This document shows, in pieces, positions 40,659 to 45,160 of a DNA stretch of 45,160 nt. The position numbers and the translations under genes were made by a program. The notes under the pieces are model-generated. The model was given only the letters and a program-made list of their open reading frames with translations. It was not told where the DNA came from and searched no databases. This DNA comes from a virus, in the IMG/VR virus record IMGVR_UViG_3300025030_000187, positions 1-45,160 of that record, one strand, 5' to 3'. Numbering within the stretch: the stretch's first letter is position 1; every line of letters begins with the position of its first letter.

Positions 40659-42208
40659 ACTCTTCTTCTCAATCTTTGAATTAATTCATTAAATATATTG
40701 TATCGTTCATCAGTAACATTTCCATCAAGTGTAGCATCAACTATAACACGCTTTTTCTCGATAAGCTCATAGATATCTTCATCAATTGTATTTTTACCTA
40801 GAAAATAAGTGATATTAACTGAGCTATACTGTCCAATTCTATGAGTTCTATCTTCTGCTTGATTATGAACCGCTGGATTCCAGCCAAGCTCAACAAAGTA
40901 AACATTTGAAGATGCAGTTAAATTTATCCCTAAACCGCCTACATTTAAACTACATATAATCAAACGACAATCAAGATCACTTTGAAATTTATTTACATTG
41001 AAATTTCTAGCTTCAATAGTATCTTCGCCTAATAGATGAGCCGCTTTTGGAAACTTACCGAGTATTCCTTTTTGAATTTCAATATGATTAGCAAAGACAA
41101 CCAGTTTATCGTCTGACTCTTCGAGAAAATCTTCAATACGTTCAATTACAAGCGGCATTTTACCTCTAGCGCAAATTTGTTTCAAGTATTCAATTTGCGC
41201 TAATGTATTTGCCATAGCTGACAGGTCTTTTTTCAGAAACTCTTCCAGTCCTCCAGCCCCAACAGCTTTATCCATTAAATACTGATAGAGATTTTCTCTA
41301 GCCGCTTTATAATCCATCATATTGACTATATCAAGCATTATGTATTGACGTTGCTTGGGTGGTAACTCGGTAAGAACTTCTGACTTAGTGCGTCTGATAT
41401 AACAGAGTGCCCGCATTTGCTTATTGAGTGAGTCAAGATTCTTAACCATTCCACGCATTGGCCCATATTTGTGAGTGAAATCTTTCTCAAATCTGTACGG
41501 GCCACCAAACTTATCTATCATTTTGATTATTTTAAGCTGAGGAATTAACTCCATTGGACGATTAAGAATAGCTGTCCCAGTAAGCAAGAATATATTCTCA
41601 GCTTTTTGCGAAATCTTAGTTCCAAATAATGTTCGTTTTGCATCTTGATTCTTGAGATAATGGCTCTCATCGAAGATGACTGTCTTAAATCCCCAATTCT
41701 CAAGAGTCTCACAATATGCTTTTAACATATCGTAATTTACTATCTGAATATCTGCATCATTTTTAAGTGTTCCCATCATAAGATGGATATCACTATCACC
41801 GCTTAAAATCTTAATTGTTCTATGTGGTAGCCATTTTTTAATCTCAGCTTCCCAGTTATATTTTAGTGAGGCTGGACAAACTACTAAACATGGATAACCA
41901 CTAAGAATTTCAGTTGAAGCTAATGCTTCAAGAGTTTTTCCTAACCCCATTTCATCAGCAATAAAAGTCTTTTTCTTGCTAATTCCATAATATACACCTT
42001 GAACTTGAAATTTACGTAAAACGTCAGCTAGAAACCTTGGAATCTCTGGAATAATTTCAGCATCAATACGCTCTATTTCACGAATAGCCAACGCTGTGAT
42101 GGATTTTTCTGGTTCTGCCGCCACGGAAGGTGGCGCGGGAACACTTATGAAGTCCCACCACAGCGAAGGTATGTTAGTATCTACCACTCCAGATTCTTCT
42201 CTTTCCAC
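40655..42208 (-). CDS. SNF2-family DNA helicase
   Basis: A 517-aa SWI2/SNF2 ATPase. Walker A is Asp-Glu-Met-Gly-Leu-Gly-Lys-Thr (85-92), the Walker B box is Phe-Asp-Glu-Ser-His (179-183, so DESH), and motif VI is Ala-Glu-Asp-Arg-Thr-His-Arg-Ile-Gly-Gln near residue 465. Phage members move along duplex DNA and remodel replication or recombination intermediates; they occur in many siphoviruses beside RecT and primase genes. No extra domain was seen. It lies in the middle of the early operon. Confidence 0.85.
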   Translation of the reverse strand: MEREESGVVDTNIPSLWWDFISVPAPPSVAAEPEKSITALAIREIERIDAEIIPEIPRFLADVLRKFQVQGVYYGISKKKTFIADEMGLGKTLEALASTEILSGYPCLVVCPASLKYNWEAEIKKWLPHRTIKILSGDSDIHLMMGTLKNDADIQIVNYDMLKAYCETLENWGFKTVIFDESHYLKNQDAKRTLFGTKISQKAENIFLLTGTAILNRPMELIPQLKIIKMIDKFGGPYRFEKDFTHKYGPMRGMVKNLDSLNKQMRALCYIRRTKSEVLTELPPKQRQYIMLDIVNMMDYKAARENLYQYLMDKAVGAGGLEEFLKKDLSAMANTLAQIEYLKQICARGKMPLVIERIEDFLEESDDKLVVFANHIEIQKGILGKFPKAAHLLGEDTIEARNFNVNKFQSDLDCRLIICSLNVGGLGINLTASSNVYFVELGWNPAVHNQAEDRTHRIGQYSSVNITYFLGKNTIDEDIYELIEKKRVIVDATLDGNVTDERYNIFNELIQRLRRRV

Positions 42209-42414
42209 ATTCTTTGAACTTTATGTATTGGACACCACTTTTTACATGGTGGATGACTATTACAATAACGACATTCACCAGTTAACGTTCGCTGATGAGT
42301 CACCAATAACGATAAAAATTGACGTAAGTCAGCTGTCGCTATTTCGGTGTTGCCACTTTTGTGCCCAGGACTTTCCAAGTGATATCTTGGCTCAGCCCTC
42401 TGTCTCTTTGACAT
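42181..42414 (-). CDS. Small Cys-rich protein, zinc-binding type
   Basis: A 77-aa frame whose ATG at 42414 overlaps the neighbouring gene by 76 bp; a GTG at 42303 would leave only the Cys part. The second half has Glu-Cys-Arg-Tyr-Cys-Asn-Ser-His-Pro-Pro-Cys-Lys-Lys-Trp-Cys-Pro-Ile-His, a clear Cys/His cluster that could bind zinc. I believe the Cys part is real and am unsure of the first ~37 residues. Confidence 0.5.
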   Translation of the reverse strand: MSKRQRAEPRYHLESPGHKSGNTEIATADLRQFLSLLVTHQRTLTGECRYCNSHPPCKKWCPIHKVQRMWKEKNLEW

Positions 42415-42590
42415 AATTCAATCCATTGTTCTGCTAATTGGTCGGTATTAGCTTTTGCTTGTTCAAGTCCTTTACCATGATTTACTCCTTGGCAAACACA
42501 ATGACAGTCTGGACCATAGGCGTCATAACATCGTGAATCACAACGACCTTTATCGCCATCGCTTGAGTGATAGCTGATTAATGTTGCCAT
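42339..42590 (-). CDS. Conserved Cys-rich protein, 83 aa
   Basis: An 83-aa protein of a type I know from many phages and actinobacterial genomes: Arg-Cys-Asp-Ser-Arg-Cys-Tyr-Asp-Ala, then Gly-Pro-Asp-Cys-His-Cys-Val-Cys-Gln-Gly-Val-Asn-His-Gly-Lys-Gly, and Asn-Thr-x-x-Leu-Ala-Glu-Gln-Trp-Ile. Cysteines and His probably bind zinc. Function is not known. An AGGAGG site lies just upstream. Confidence 0.65.
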   Translation of the reverse strand: MATLISYHSSDGDKGRCDSRCYDAYGPDCHCVCQGVNHGKGLEQAKANTDQLAEQWIELCQRDRGLSQDITWKVLGTKVATPK

Positions 42591-42591
42591 A

Positions 42592-42657
42592 CTAACCTCC
42601 TAATTCTATAATCTGAATCATCACTAATATCATTCCAATCAGTAATAATCCAAGCAT
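42592..42657 (-). CDS. Possible 21-aa membrane peptide
   Basis: Between two genes the - strand has ATG (42657), 20 more codons and TAG (42592). It has AGGTGA before the start, and its last codons contain the AGGAGG ribosome site of the next gene. The peptide is almost entirely Leu/Ile/Met/Val, as in a single membrane helix. It may be a leader that couples the next gene or a small membrane protein. Short length keeps this tentative. Confidence 0.35.
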   Translation of the reverse strand: MLGLLLIGMILVMIQIIELGG

Positions 42658-42668
42658 TATAAAATCAC

Positions 42669-42860
42669 CTATTTGATATCTTTTCCTACTTCTTTCCATT
42701 GAAGTTGTCCTATATCTTTTGGCTTATTCACACAAATAACAAAAATTTGAGTTGGTTCAACATGAATTTTCCAATCACTATTTTTAGCTCTAGCTATAGC
42801 TAGTAACACTTCATGAAGTTGTGGAGTATTTTTTGAAGTTATATCAAGGTAAAATTTCAT
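42669..42860 (-). CDS. Hypothetical protein, 63 aa
   Basis: A small alpha/beta protein (Lys-Phe-Tyr-Leu-Asp-Ile-Thr at the start; Ile-Phe-Val-Ile-Cys-Val near residue 40) overlapping the preceding gene by 17 bp. No family recognised. Confidence 0.45.
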   Translation of the reverse strand: MKFYLDITSKNTPQLHEVLLAIARAKNSDWKIHVEPTQIFVICVNKPKDIGQLQWKEVGKDIK

Positions 42861-43101
42861 TACCTACTTTCAATAGTTCTTGCTCTGCTAAAACTTGACG
42901 AATCGCTAATTGTCCAGCTTTATCAAGAGCTATAGCTTCGAATTGAAATCCATTGACATCCAGATATGCTTGTACTTGAATAAGTAATCCCCATGTTCTT
43001 GGAGTAAAATTCTCTGAGCAAGATTTTTCAGCATGAGCAAGCTCTAGTTTTACTTCTTCCCAATCCTTACAAGGAATTGGCCCAAATCTTTTGAGTATCA
43101 T
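42844..43101 (-). CDS. Hypothetical protein, 85 aa
   Basis: A helical protein with Glu-Glu-Val-Lys-Leu-Glu-Leu-Ala-His-Ala-Glu-Lys and Leu-Leu-Ile-Gln-Val-Gln-Ala-Tyr-Leu. Overlaps its neighbours by 4 and 17 bp in a chain of early genes. No family recognised. Confidence 0.45.
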   Translation of the reverse strand: MILKRFGPIPCKDWEEVKLELAHAEKSCSENFTPRTWGLLIQVQAYLDVNGFQFEAIALDKAGQLAIRQVLAEQELLKVGNEILP

Positions 43102-43343
43102 TTTACCACCCTCATTAGCGTTCTAAAGACTATAGGAATTTGATTGCTTTTATCAATCTTACGAATTATTTGATAACGATTTTTAATGACTTTTTTACCT
43201 ATTCTTAAATCAGCTAATCGTCTTCGAAGTTCAAGATTTCTAGCTTTAGCTTCACCCCAAGCATATATAACATCATTGGTATCAAGCACCGTCATGCCTT
43301 TTTCAGTACATAATGAGTAGCGATACCAATATCGTTTTTTCAT
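43098..43343 (-). CDS. Hypothetical basic protein, 81 aa
   Basis: A basic protein (Leu-Glu-Leu-Arg-Arg-Arg-Leu-Ala-Asp-Leu-Arg) with an aromatic start (Tyr-Trp-Tyr-Arg-Tyr). It overlaps its neighbours by 4 bp on each side. The central helical segment might contact nucleic acid. No family recognised. Confidence 0.45.
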   Translation of the reverse strand: MKKRYWYRYSLCTEKGMTVLDTNDVIYAWGEAKARNLELRRRLADLRIGKKVIKNRYQIIRKIDKSNQIPIVFRTLMRVVK

Positions 43344-43519
43344 TTTATCGTAATAGCCACAATATCATTTGTGGCATCAATAAAAACGTCCACGATTTCA
43401 TCATCTTCTGATAAAAGTGGACGTATCGTTGCAACTTGCTTCATTTGACTTGAAATCAAATCCTTCAAAGAGATTCGACTAATTTCTTCTCCACCATTAT
43501 GAGCTATTACTATTATCAT
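43340..43519 (-). CDS. Hypothetical protein, 59 aa
   Basis: I chose the ATG at 43519, with GGAG upstream and an ATGA overlap on the previous gene; the longer frame to 43579 would run far into that gene. Beta strands Ile-Ile-Val-Ile-Ala-His and Val-Asp-Val-Phe-Ile-Asp-Ala flank a helix. No family recognised. Confidence 0.45.
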   Translation of the reverse strand: MIIVIAHNGGEEISRISLKDLISSQMKQVATIRPLLSEDDEIVDVFIDATNDIVAITIK

Positions 43520-43698
43520 TTTATTCTCCTGATTGTGCAAAAACCTTCTGTCATATGTGATAGAAACTTTCTTGACCAAGTTTGTGGAAGGTATGTAAAG
43601 ATGTAGTGAGGGAAAAATTCATCTATTTCAATAATAGGAAATGCTTTAACTTCAAACAAACTACCTTTAATTTCGCTTATTTCGTTTTTGGGATACAT
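43516..43698 (-). CDS. Hypothetical protein, 60 aa
   Basis: A short protein (Met-Tyr-Pro-Lys-Asn-Glu-Ile-Ser start). Its first 29 bp overlap the edge of element B. The upstream region has no strong ribosome site. It is the first gene downstream of the element. No family recognised. Confidence 0.4.
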   Translation of the reverse strand: MYPKNEISEIKGSLFEVKAFPIIEIDEFFPHYIFTYLPQTWSRKFLSHMTEGFCTIRRIK

Positions 43699-43814
43699 AA
43701 AGGTATATACCGCCTTAGTTCGTTAAAAACAAGGGCGAAATTTAGAGTCGTAGGGGTATCACGATTAGCTACTGCGTTCTGCTAAACACACTGAAAAACA
43801 GGTAAAGCGAATTT
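43669..43814 (+). ncRNA. Element B: duplicated structured or iteron element, copy 2
   Basis: A spacer that matches element A in the + direction: ATTTCGC (43670-43676), GGGCGAAATT (43733-43742), AAAAACAGG (43794-43802) and AAGCGAATTT (43805-43814) in the same order. The distance from ATTTCGC to GGGCGAAATT is 63 bp in both copies. The first 63 bp align without gaps at roughly 60% identity. It also has a 10-bp palindrome, GGTATATACC (43702-43711). Genes on both sides are on the - strand, so this copy is antisense to the early transcript. RNA or DNA-site roles both fit. Confidence 0.45.
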
Positions 43815-44043
43815 ATAGATGAATGTCAGCGTTAGATATTTTAGCTTCACAGTTACCAAGTTGAACCTGTTTCTTTGCTTCTTCAATCAAAGCTAATTTA
43901 GCTTGAGAAGCAAAGTCCCAATTAGATTCATCTTTTCGATTAACATCCACTTTAATTTCAGTCTTTACTTCAGTTATAAAAGTAATTATCCCTGATACTT
44001 TAAATGTTTTAATGTGATGCCCTTGAAAGGTTATTTCTGGCAT
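43813..44043 (-). CDS. Hypothetical protein, 76 aa
   Basis: A short beta-alpha protein (Ile-Thr-Phe-Gln-Gly-His-His-Ile-Lys-Thr-Phe; Val-Thr/Val-Lys-rich strands) with a helical tail. It lies between element B and the spacer at 44044-44142. No family recognised. Confidence 0.45.
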   Translation of the reverse strand: MPEITFQGHHIKTFKVSGIITFITEVKTEIKVDVNRKDESNWDFASQAKLALIEEAKKQVQLGNCEAKISNADIHL

Positions 44044-44057
44044 AAGTCTTTTTGATG

Positions 44058-44172
44058 ATTGGAAGTTTATCGGGGATTACCCTATCAGTTACGTCGCTCA
44101 ATAGAATATCTTGCTCTTACCTAAATTAGAAAGAACAACAACTCAAACTTGAGTTGTCGACAAACTTCCAAT
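44058..44172 (-). repeat. Long-range 11-bp inverted repeat flanking a gene-free spacer
   Basis: ATTGGAAGTTT (44058-44068) and AAACTTCCAAT (44162-44172) are perfect complements 93 bp apart. The spacer between them (44069-44142) has no gene. The right arm lies in the 3' end of the 69-aa gene. It could fold the transcript end or mark recombination; function unknown. Confidence 0.5.
44138..44157 (-). terminator. Terminator-like hairpin at the end of the 69-aa gene
   Basis: ACAACTCAA (44138-44146) and TTGAGTTGT (44149-44157) form a 9-bp stem with a tiny loop, overlapping the stop region of the 69-aa gene. On the - strand it is followed by TGTTCTTTC. Plausible weak terminator or attenuator for the upstream early transcript. 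Confidence 0.5.
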
Positions 44173-44352
44173 TGATTTTGATATCCATTCTTTTACTAAA
44201 ATTGGAGTTAATCCGTTTATATAAAAATCTTTGTGTCCAGCTTGAATATGTGAGAATGTAACAATCATAGAATCTTCGTCAAAATTAGATACTTGACATT
44301 GATTATTCTTTGCTATTGCTTGAATTTCTTCCACCCACTTTTTATTCAACAT
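44143..44352 (-). CDS. Hypothetical protein, 69 aa
   Basis: A small alpha/beta protein with Trp-Val-Glu-Glu-Ile-Gln-Ala-Ile-Ala-Lys-Asn and Asp-Ser-Met-Ile-Val-Thr-Phe-Ser-His. It ends inside a hairpin. No family recognised. It is the first gene downstream of the tRNA-like sequence. Confidence 0.45.
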   Translation of the reverse strand: MLNKKWVEEIQAIAKNNQCQVSNFDEDSMIVTFSHIQAGHKDFYINGLTPILVKEWISKSIGSLSTTQV

Positions 44353-44394
44353 TTACTTTTCCTAAATTTTGTCAGGATTTCCAGTCAACCCTAG

Positions 44395-44470
44395 TCCGAG
44401 TGATGGGAGTCGAACCCACATTTACCAACTATAAAAACCCGCTATAAACTAGCTTAGATTCTACACTCGG
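44395..44470 (-). tRNA. tRNA-like gene, anticodon not assignable
   Basis: On the - strand CCGAGTG pairs perfectly with CACTCGG (7-bp acceptor stem), followed by A as discriminator. TA fills positions 8-9. The T arm is GTGGG-TTCGACT-CCCAT, complete with the TTCGA loop. Length is 76 nt without CCA, which is not encoded. The D loop lacks the usual GG, and the anticodon stem (TATAG with TTATA) puts CGGGTTT in the loop without T33. It may be a divergent or decaying tRNA. Confidence 0.55.
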
Positions 44471-44521
44471 AACCATTATCAGCTACTGAAAATAAGGTTT
44501 GACAGTAGCCTGCCACTATCA

Positions 44522-44731
44522 TTATTCTGACGGTGGCTGATAATTCTTTGCTCGAAGCCCTACGCTCAAGATTTCCTTGAACAGCGCAGTGCCGCTCGTT
44601 GTTGCAGGTACGCCAAACACGCCACAAATGGCTTCGAACACTTCGTTCTTCACCTTTGTGCCAATGTAAGTCGTATCGCCCTTCTCGCGGGCGGAAGTCT
44701 TGAGAAGGTCGTTCAGATTGGCTTCTGGCAT
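44522..44731 (-). CDS. Small DNA-binding-like protein, 69 aa
   Basis: I chose the ATG at 44731, which follows GAAAGGAGAGG by 8 nt; the longer frame to 44767 begins inside a palindrome. The protein starts Pro-Glu-Ala-Asn-Leu-Asn-Asp-Leu-Leu-Lys-Thr and continues Tyr-Ile-Gly-Thr-Lys-Val-Lys-Asn-Glu-Val. The GC content is above its neighbours'. The start resembles the 118-aa gene near recT. It might bind the palindrome in its own leader, an inference. Confidence 0.55.
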   Translation of the reverse strand: MPEANLNDLLKTSAREKGDTTYIGTKVKNEVFEAICGVFGVPATTSGTALFKEILSVGLRAKNYQPPSE

Positions 44732-44753
44732 AATAGAAACCTCTCCTTTCGTG

Positions 44754-44767
44754 ATGATACGTATCAT
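44754..44767. promoter_or_regulatory. Perfect 14-bp palindrome, operator candidate
   Basis: ATGATACGTATCAT is a perfect palindrome about 23 bp upstream of the small gene at 44522-44731. Symmetric sites of this size in front of a small gene are typical operators for dimeric regulators. It lies in an otherwise empty 68-bp spacer. Confidence 0.5.
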
Positions 44768-44799
44768 ACCCAGTACTATGATTTAAGTGGGGACTGGGT

Positions 44800-44976
44800 T
44801 TACCCATTTATTTCAACTATAACTTCTTGAATTGACACTGAAACAATTTGAACTCTAAAGTTATCAATTAAGTTCAACGGTTTTTGTTTTTTGAGTAACT
44901 CAAACTGTTCATCATCTAAGTAAAGTGAGAATAGGATTGAGTTATTAAACTTGATGATTAAATGTTTAGTTTTCAA
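44800..44976 (-). CDS. Hypothetical protein, 58 aa (TTG start)
   Basis: Translating the - strand from the TTG at 44976 gives 58 codons ending in TAA at 44800-44802. The TAA of the Gly-Xaa gene (44977-44979) directly precedes it. The frame reads well (Ile-Ile-Lys-Phe-Asn-Asn, Tyr-Leu-Asp-Asp-Glu-Gln, Val-Gln-Ile-Val-Ser-Val-Ser-Ile-Gln). No ribosome site is obvious, so it may depend on coupling with the gene before. Function unknown. Confidence 0.5.
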   Translation of the reverse strand: MKTKHLIIKFNNSILFSLYLDDEQFELLKKQKPLNLIDNFRVQIVSVSIQEVIVEING

Positions 44977-45160
44977 TTAAACGCCATAGCCGGGGCCGTA
45001 GCCATAGCCGGAGCCGTCGCCGTAGCCGTAGCCGTAGCCGTAGCCGGAGCCGGAGCTGTAGCCGGAGCCGTAGCCGGAGCCGTAGCCGGAGCCGTCGCCG
45101 TCGCCATAGCCGTAGCCGTAGCCGTCGCCGTCGCCATAGCCGTAGCCGTAGCCGTCGCCG
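44977..45160 (-). CDS. Gly-Tyr/Asp/Ser repeat protein, cut by the window edge
   Basis: The - strand frame is open from the last base to the TAA at 44977. Every second residue is Gly; the others are Tyr, Asp, Ser, Pro or Val, ending Gly-Pro-Gly-Tyr-Gly-Val. The N-terminus is outside the window. Such low-complexity Gly-Xaa tails occur in phage and bacterial proteins of unknown role, possibly disordered or condensate-forming. The + strand frame of the same DNA would read Ala-Val/Ile repeats and lacks a stop too, so strand choice relies on the following - strand genes. Confidence 0.55.
   Translation of the reverse strand, partial: GDGYGYGYGDGDGYGYGYGDGDGSGYGSGYGSGYSSGSGYGYGYGYGDGSGYGYGPGYGV
44983..45160. 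repeat. Hexanucleotide repeat tract with 30-bp higher-order unit
   Basis: The tract is built from hexamers GCCGTA, GCCGGA, GCCGTC and GCCATA. At the right end a 30-bp block (45091-45120) is repeated exactly at 45121-45150 and begins a third time before the window ends. It is far more GC-rich than its surroundings. Tracts like this expand and shrink by slippage and often break assemblies. Confidence 0.9.

Noticed and set aside
43582-43785. A 67-codon + strand frame across element B
   Set aside because: It overlaps a - strand gene and the element, and no ribosome site or motif was seen.
44454-44807. A 117-codon frame on the - strand
   Set aside because: It overlaps the tRNA-like gene and the 69-aa gene in another frame, is His/Arg/Ser-rich, and lacks a ribosome site.
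44983-45160. CRISPR-like array at the right edge
   Set aside because: Units are 6-30 bp and touch directly with no unique spacers; this is a low-complexity coding repeat.
1-45160. Integrated prophage or temperate phage
   Set aside because: No integrase, excisionase, CI/Cro pair or attachment repeat was found. Genes outside the window could change this.

Overview
The window is a piece of an AT-rich, gene-dense tailed dsDNA phage genome (Caudoviricetes). Its tail-tube, tape-measure and frameshifted chaperone genes point to a siphovirus-like, non-contractile tail. The standard bacterial code fits throughout, with all three stop codons used. Shine-Dalgarno sites are common (for example before 8014, 8477, 12164, 24600 and 44731), and many genes overlap as ATGA or TAATG. 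I see no integrase, excisionase or CI-like repressor, so nothing supports a temperate lifestyle. The host cannot be named from the sequence. Both ends look cut: an open frame runs in from base 1, and a Gly-Xaa repeat frame runs off the end at 45160.

Left arm, + strand (1-29502), late genes. First come a cut-off membrane protein (holin candidate), fibre or baseplate proteins and an amidase endolysin. Then follows the packaging and head module: small terminase candidate, GpA-type large terminase, portal, a cold-shock-domain protein, a scaffold-like protein and the major capsid protein, closed by a strong terminator. Next is a five-gene sugar-modification cassette: GT2, GT9, a GT2-methyltransferase fusion, a methyltransferase and a GT2. 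The tail module follows: connector, tail completion, tail tube, two chaperone frames joined by a -1 frameshift at A AAA AAC, tape measure, distal tail proteins, a mosaic 809-aa fibre, a 986-aa hub-like protein and three small tip proteins.

Right arm, - strand (29503-45160), early genes read right to left. The promoter-proximal end holds the Gly-Xaa repeat protein, small hypothetical genes, a tRNA-like gene and many 45-100-aa genes. The core is replication and recombination: SNF2 helicase, winged-helix protein, CHC2/TOPRIM primase, RecT, a ssDNA-binding-like protein, Dam-type methylase, DnaB helicase, DEDD exonuclease and a RecU-like resolvase, plus an exported lysozyme-like protein. No DNA polymerase is present. 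The distal end (about 29.5-31.8 kb) is a visibly more GC-rich island of small coupled genes, including a Lar-type anti-restriction protein, a COG4551-type tyrosine phosphatase and three mini-genes of 31-56 codons.

The least expected features are these. (1) A ~140-bp intergenic element is present twice, at 16955-17092 and 43669-43814; it has matching ATTTCGC/GCGAAAT blocks and an identical 63-bp spacing, and may be a structured RNA or an iteron-type site. (2) The glycosyltransferase/methyltransferase cassette, with a fused GT-MTase, lies directly after the capsid gene. (3) Two fibre genes contain GC-rich patches flanked by AT-rich ends, and one carries a hidden 20-residue repeat. (4) The GC-rich anti-restriction and phosphatase island described above. 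(5) The Gly-Tyr/Asp/Ser repeat at the right edge.
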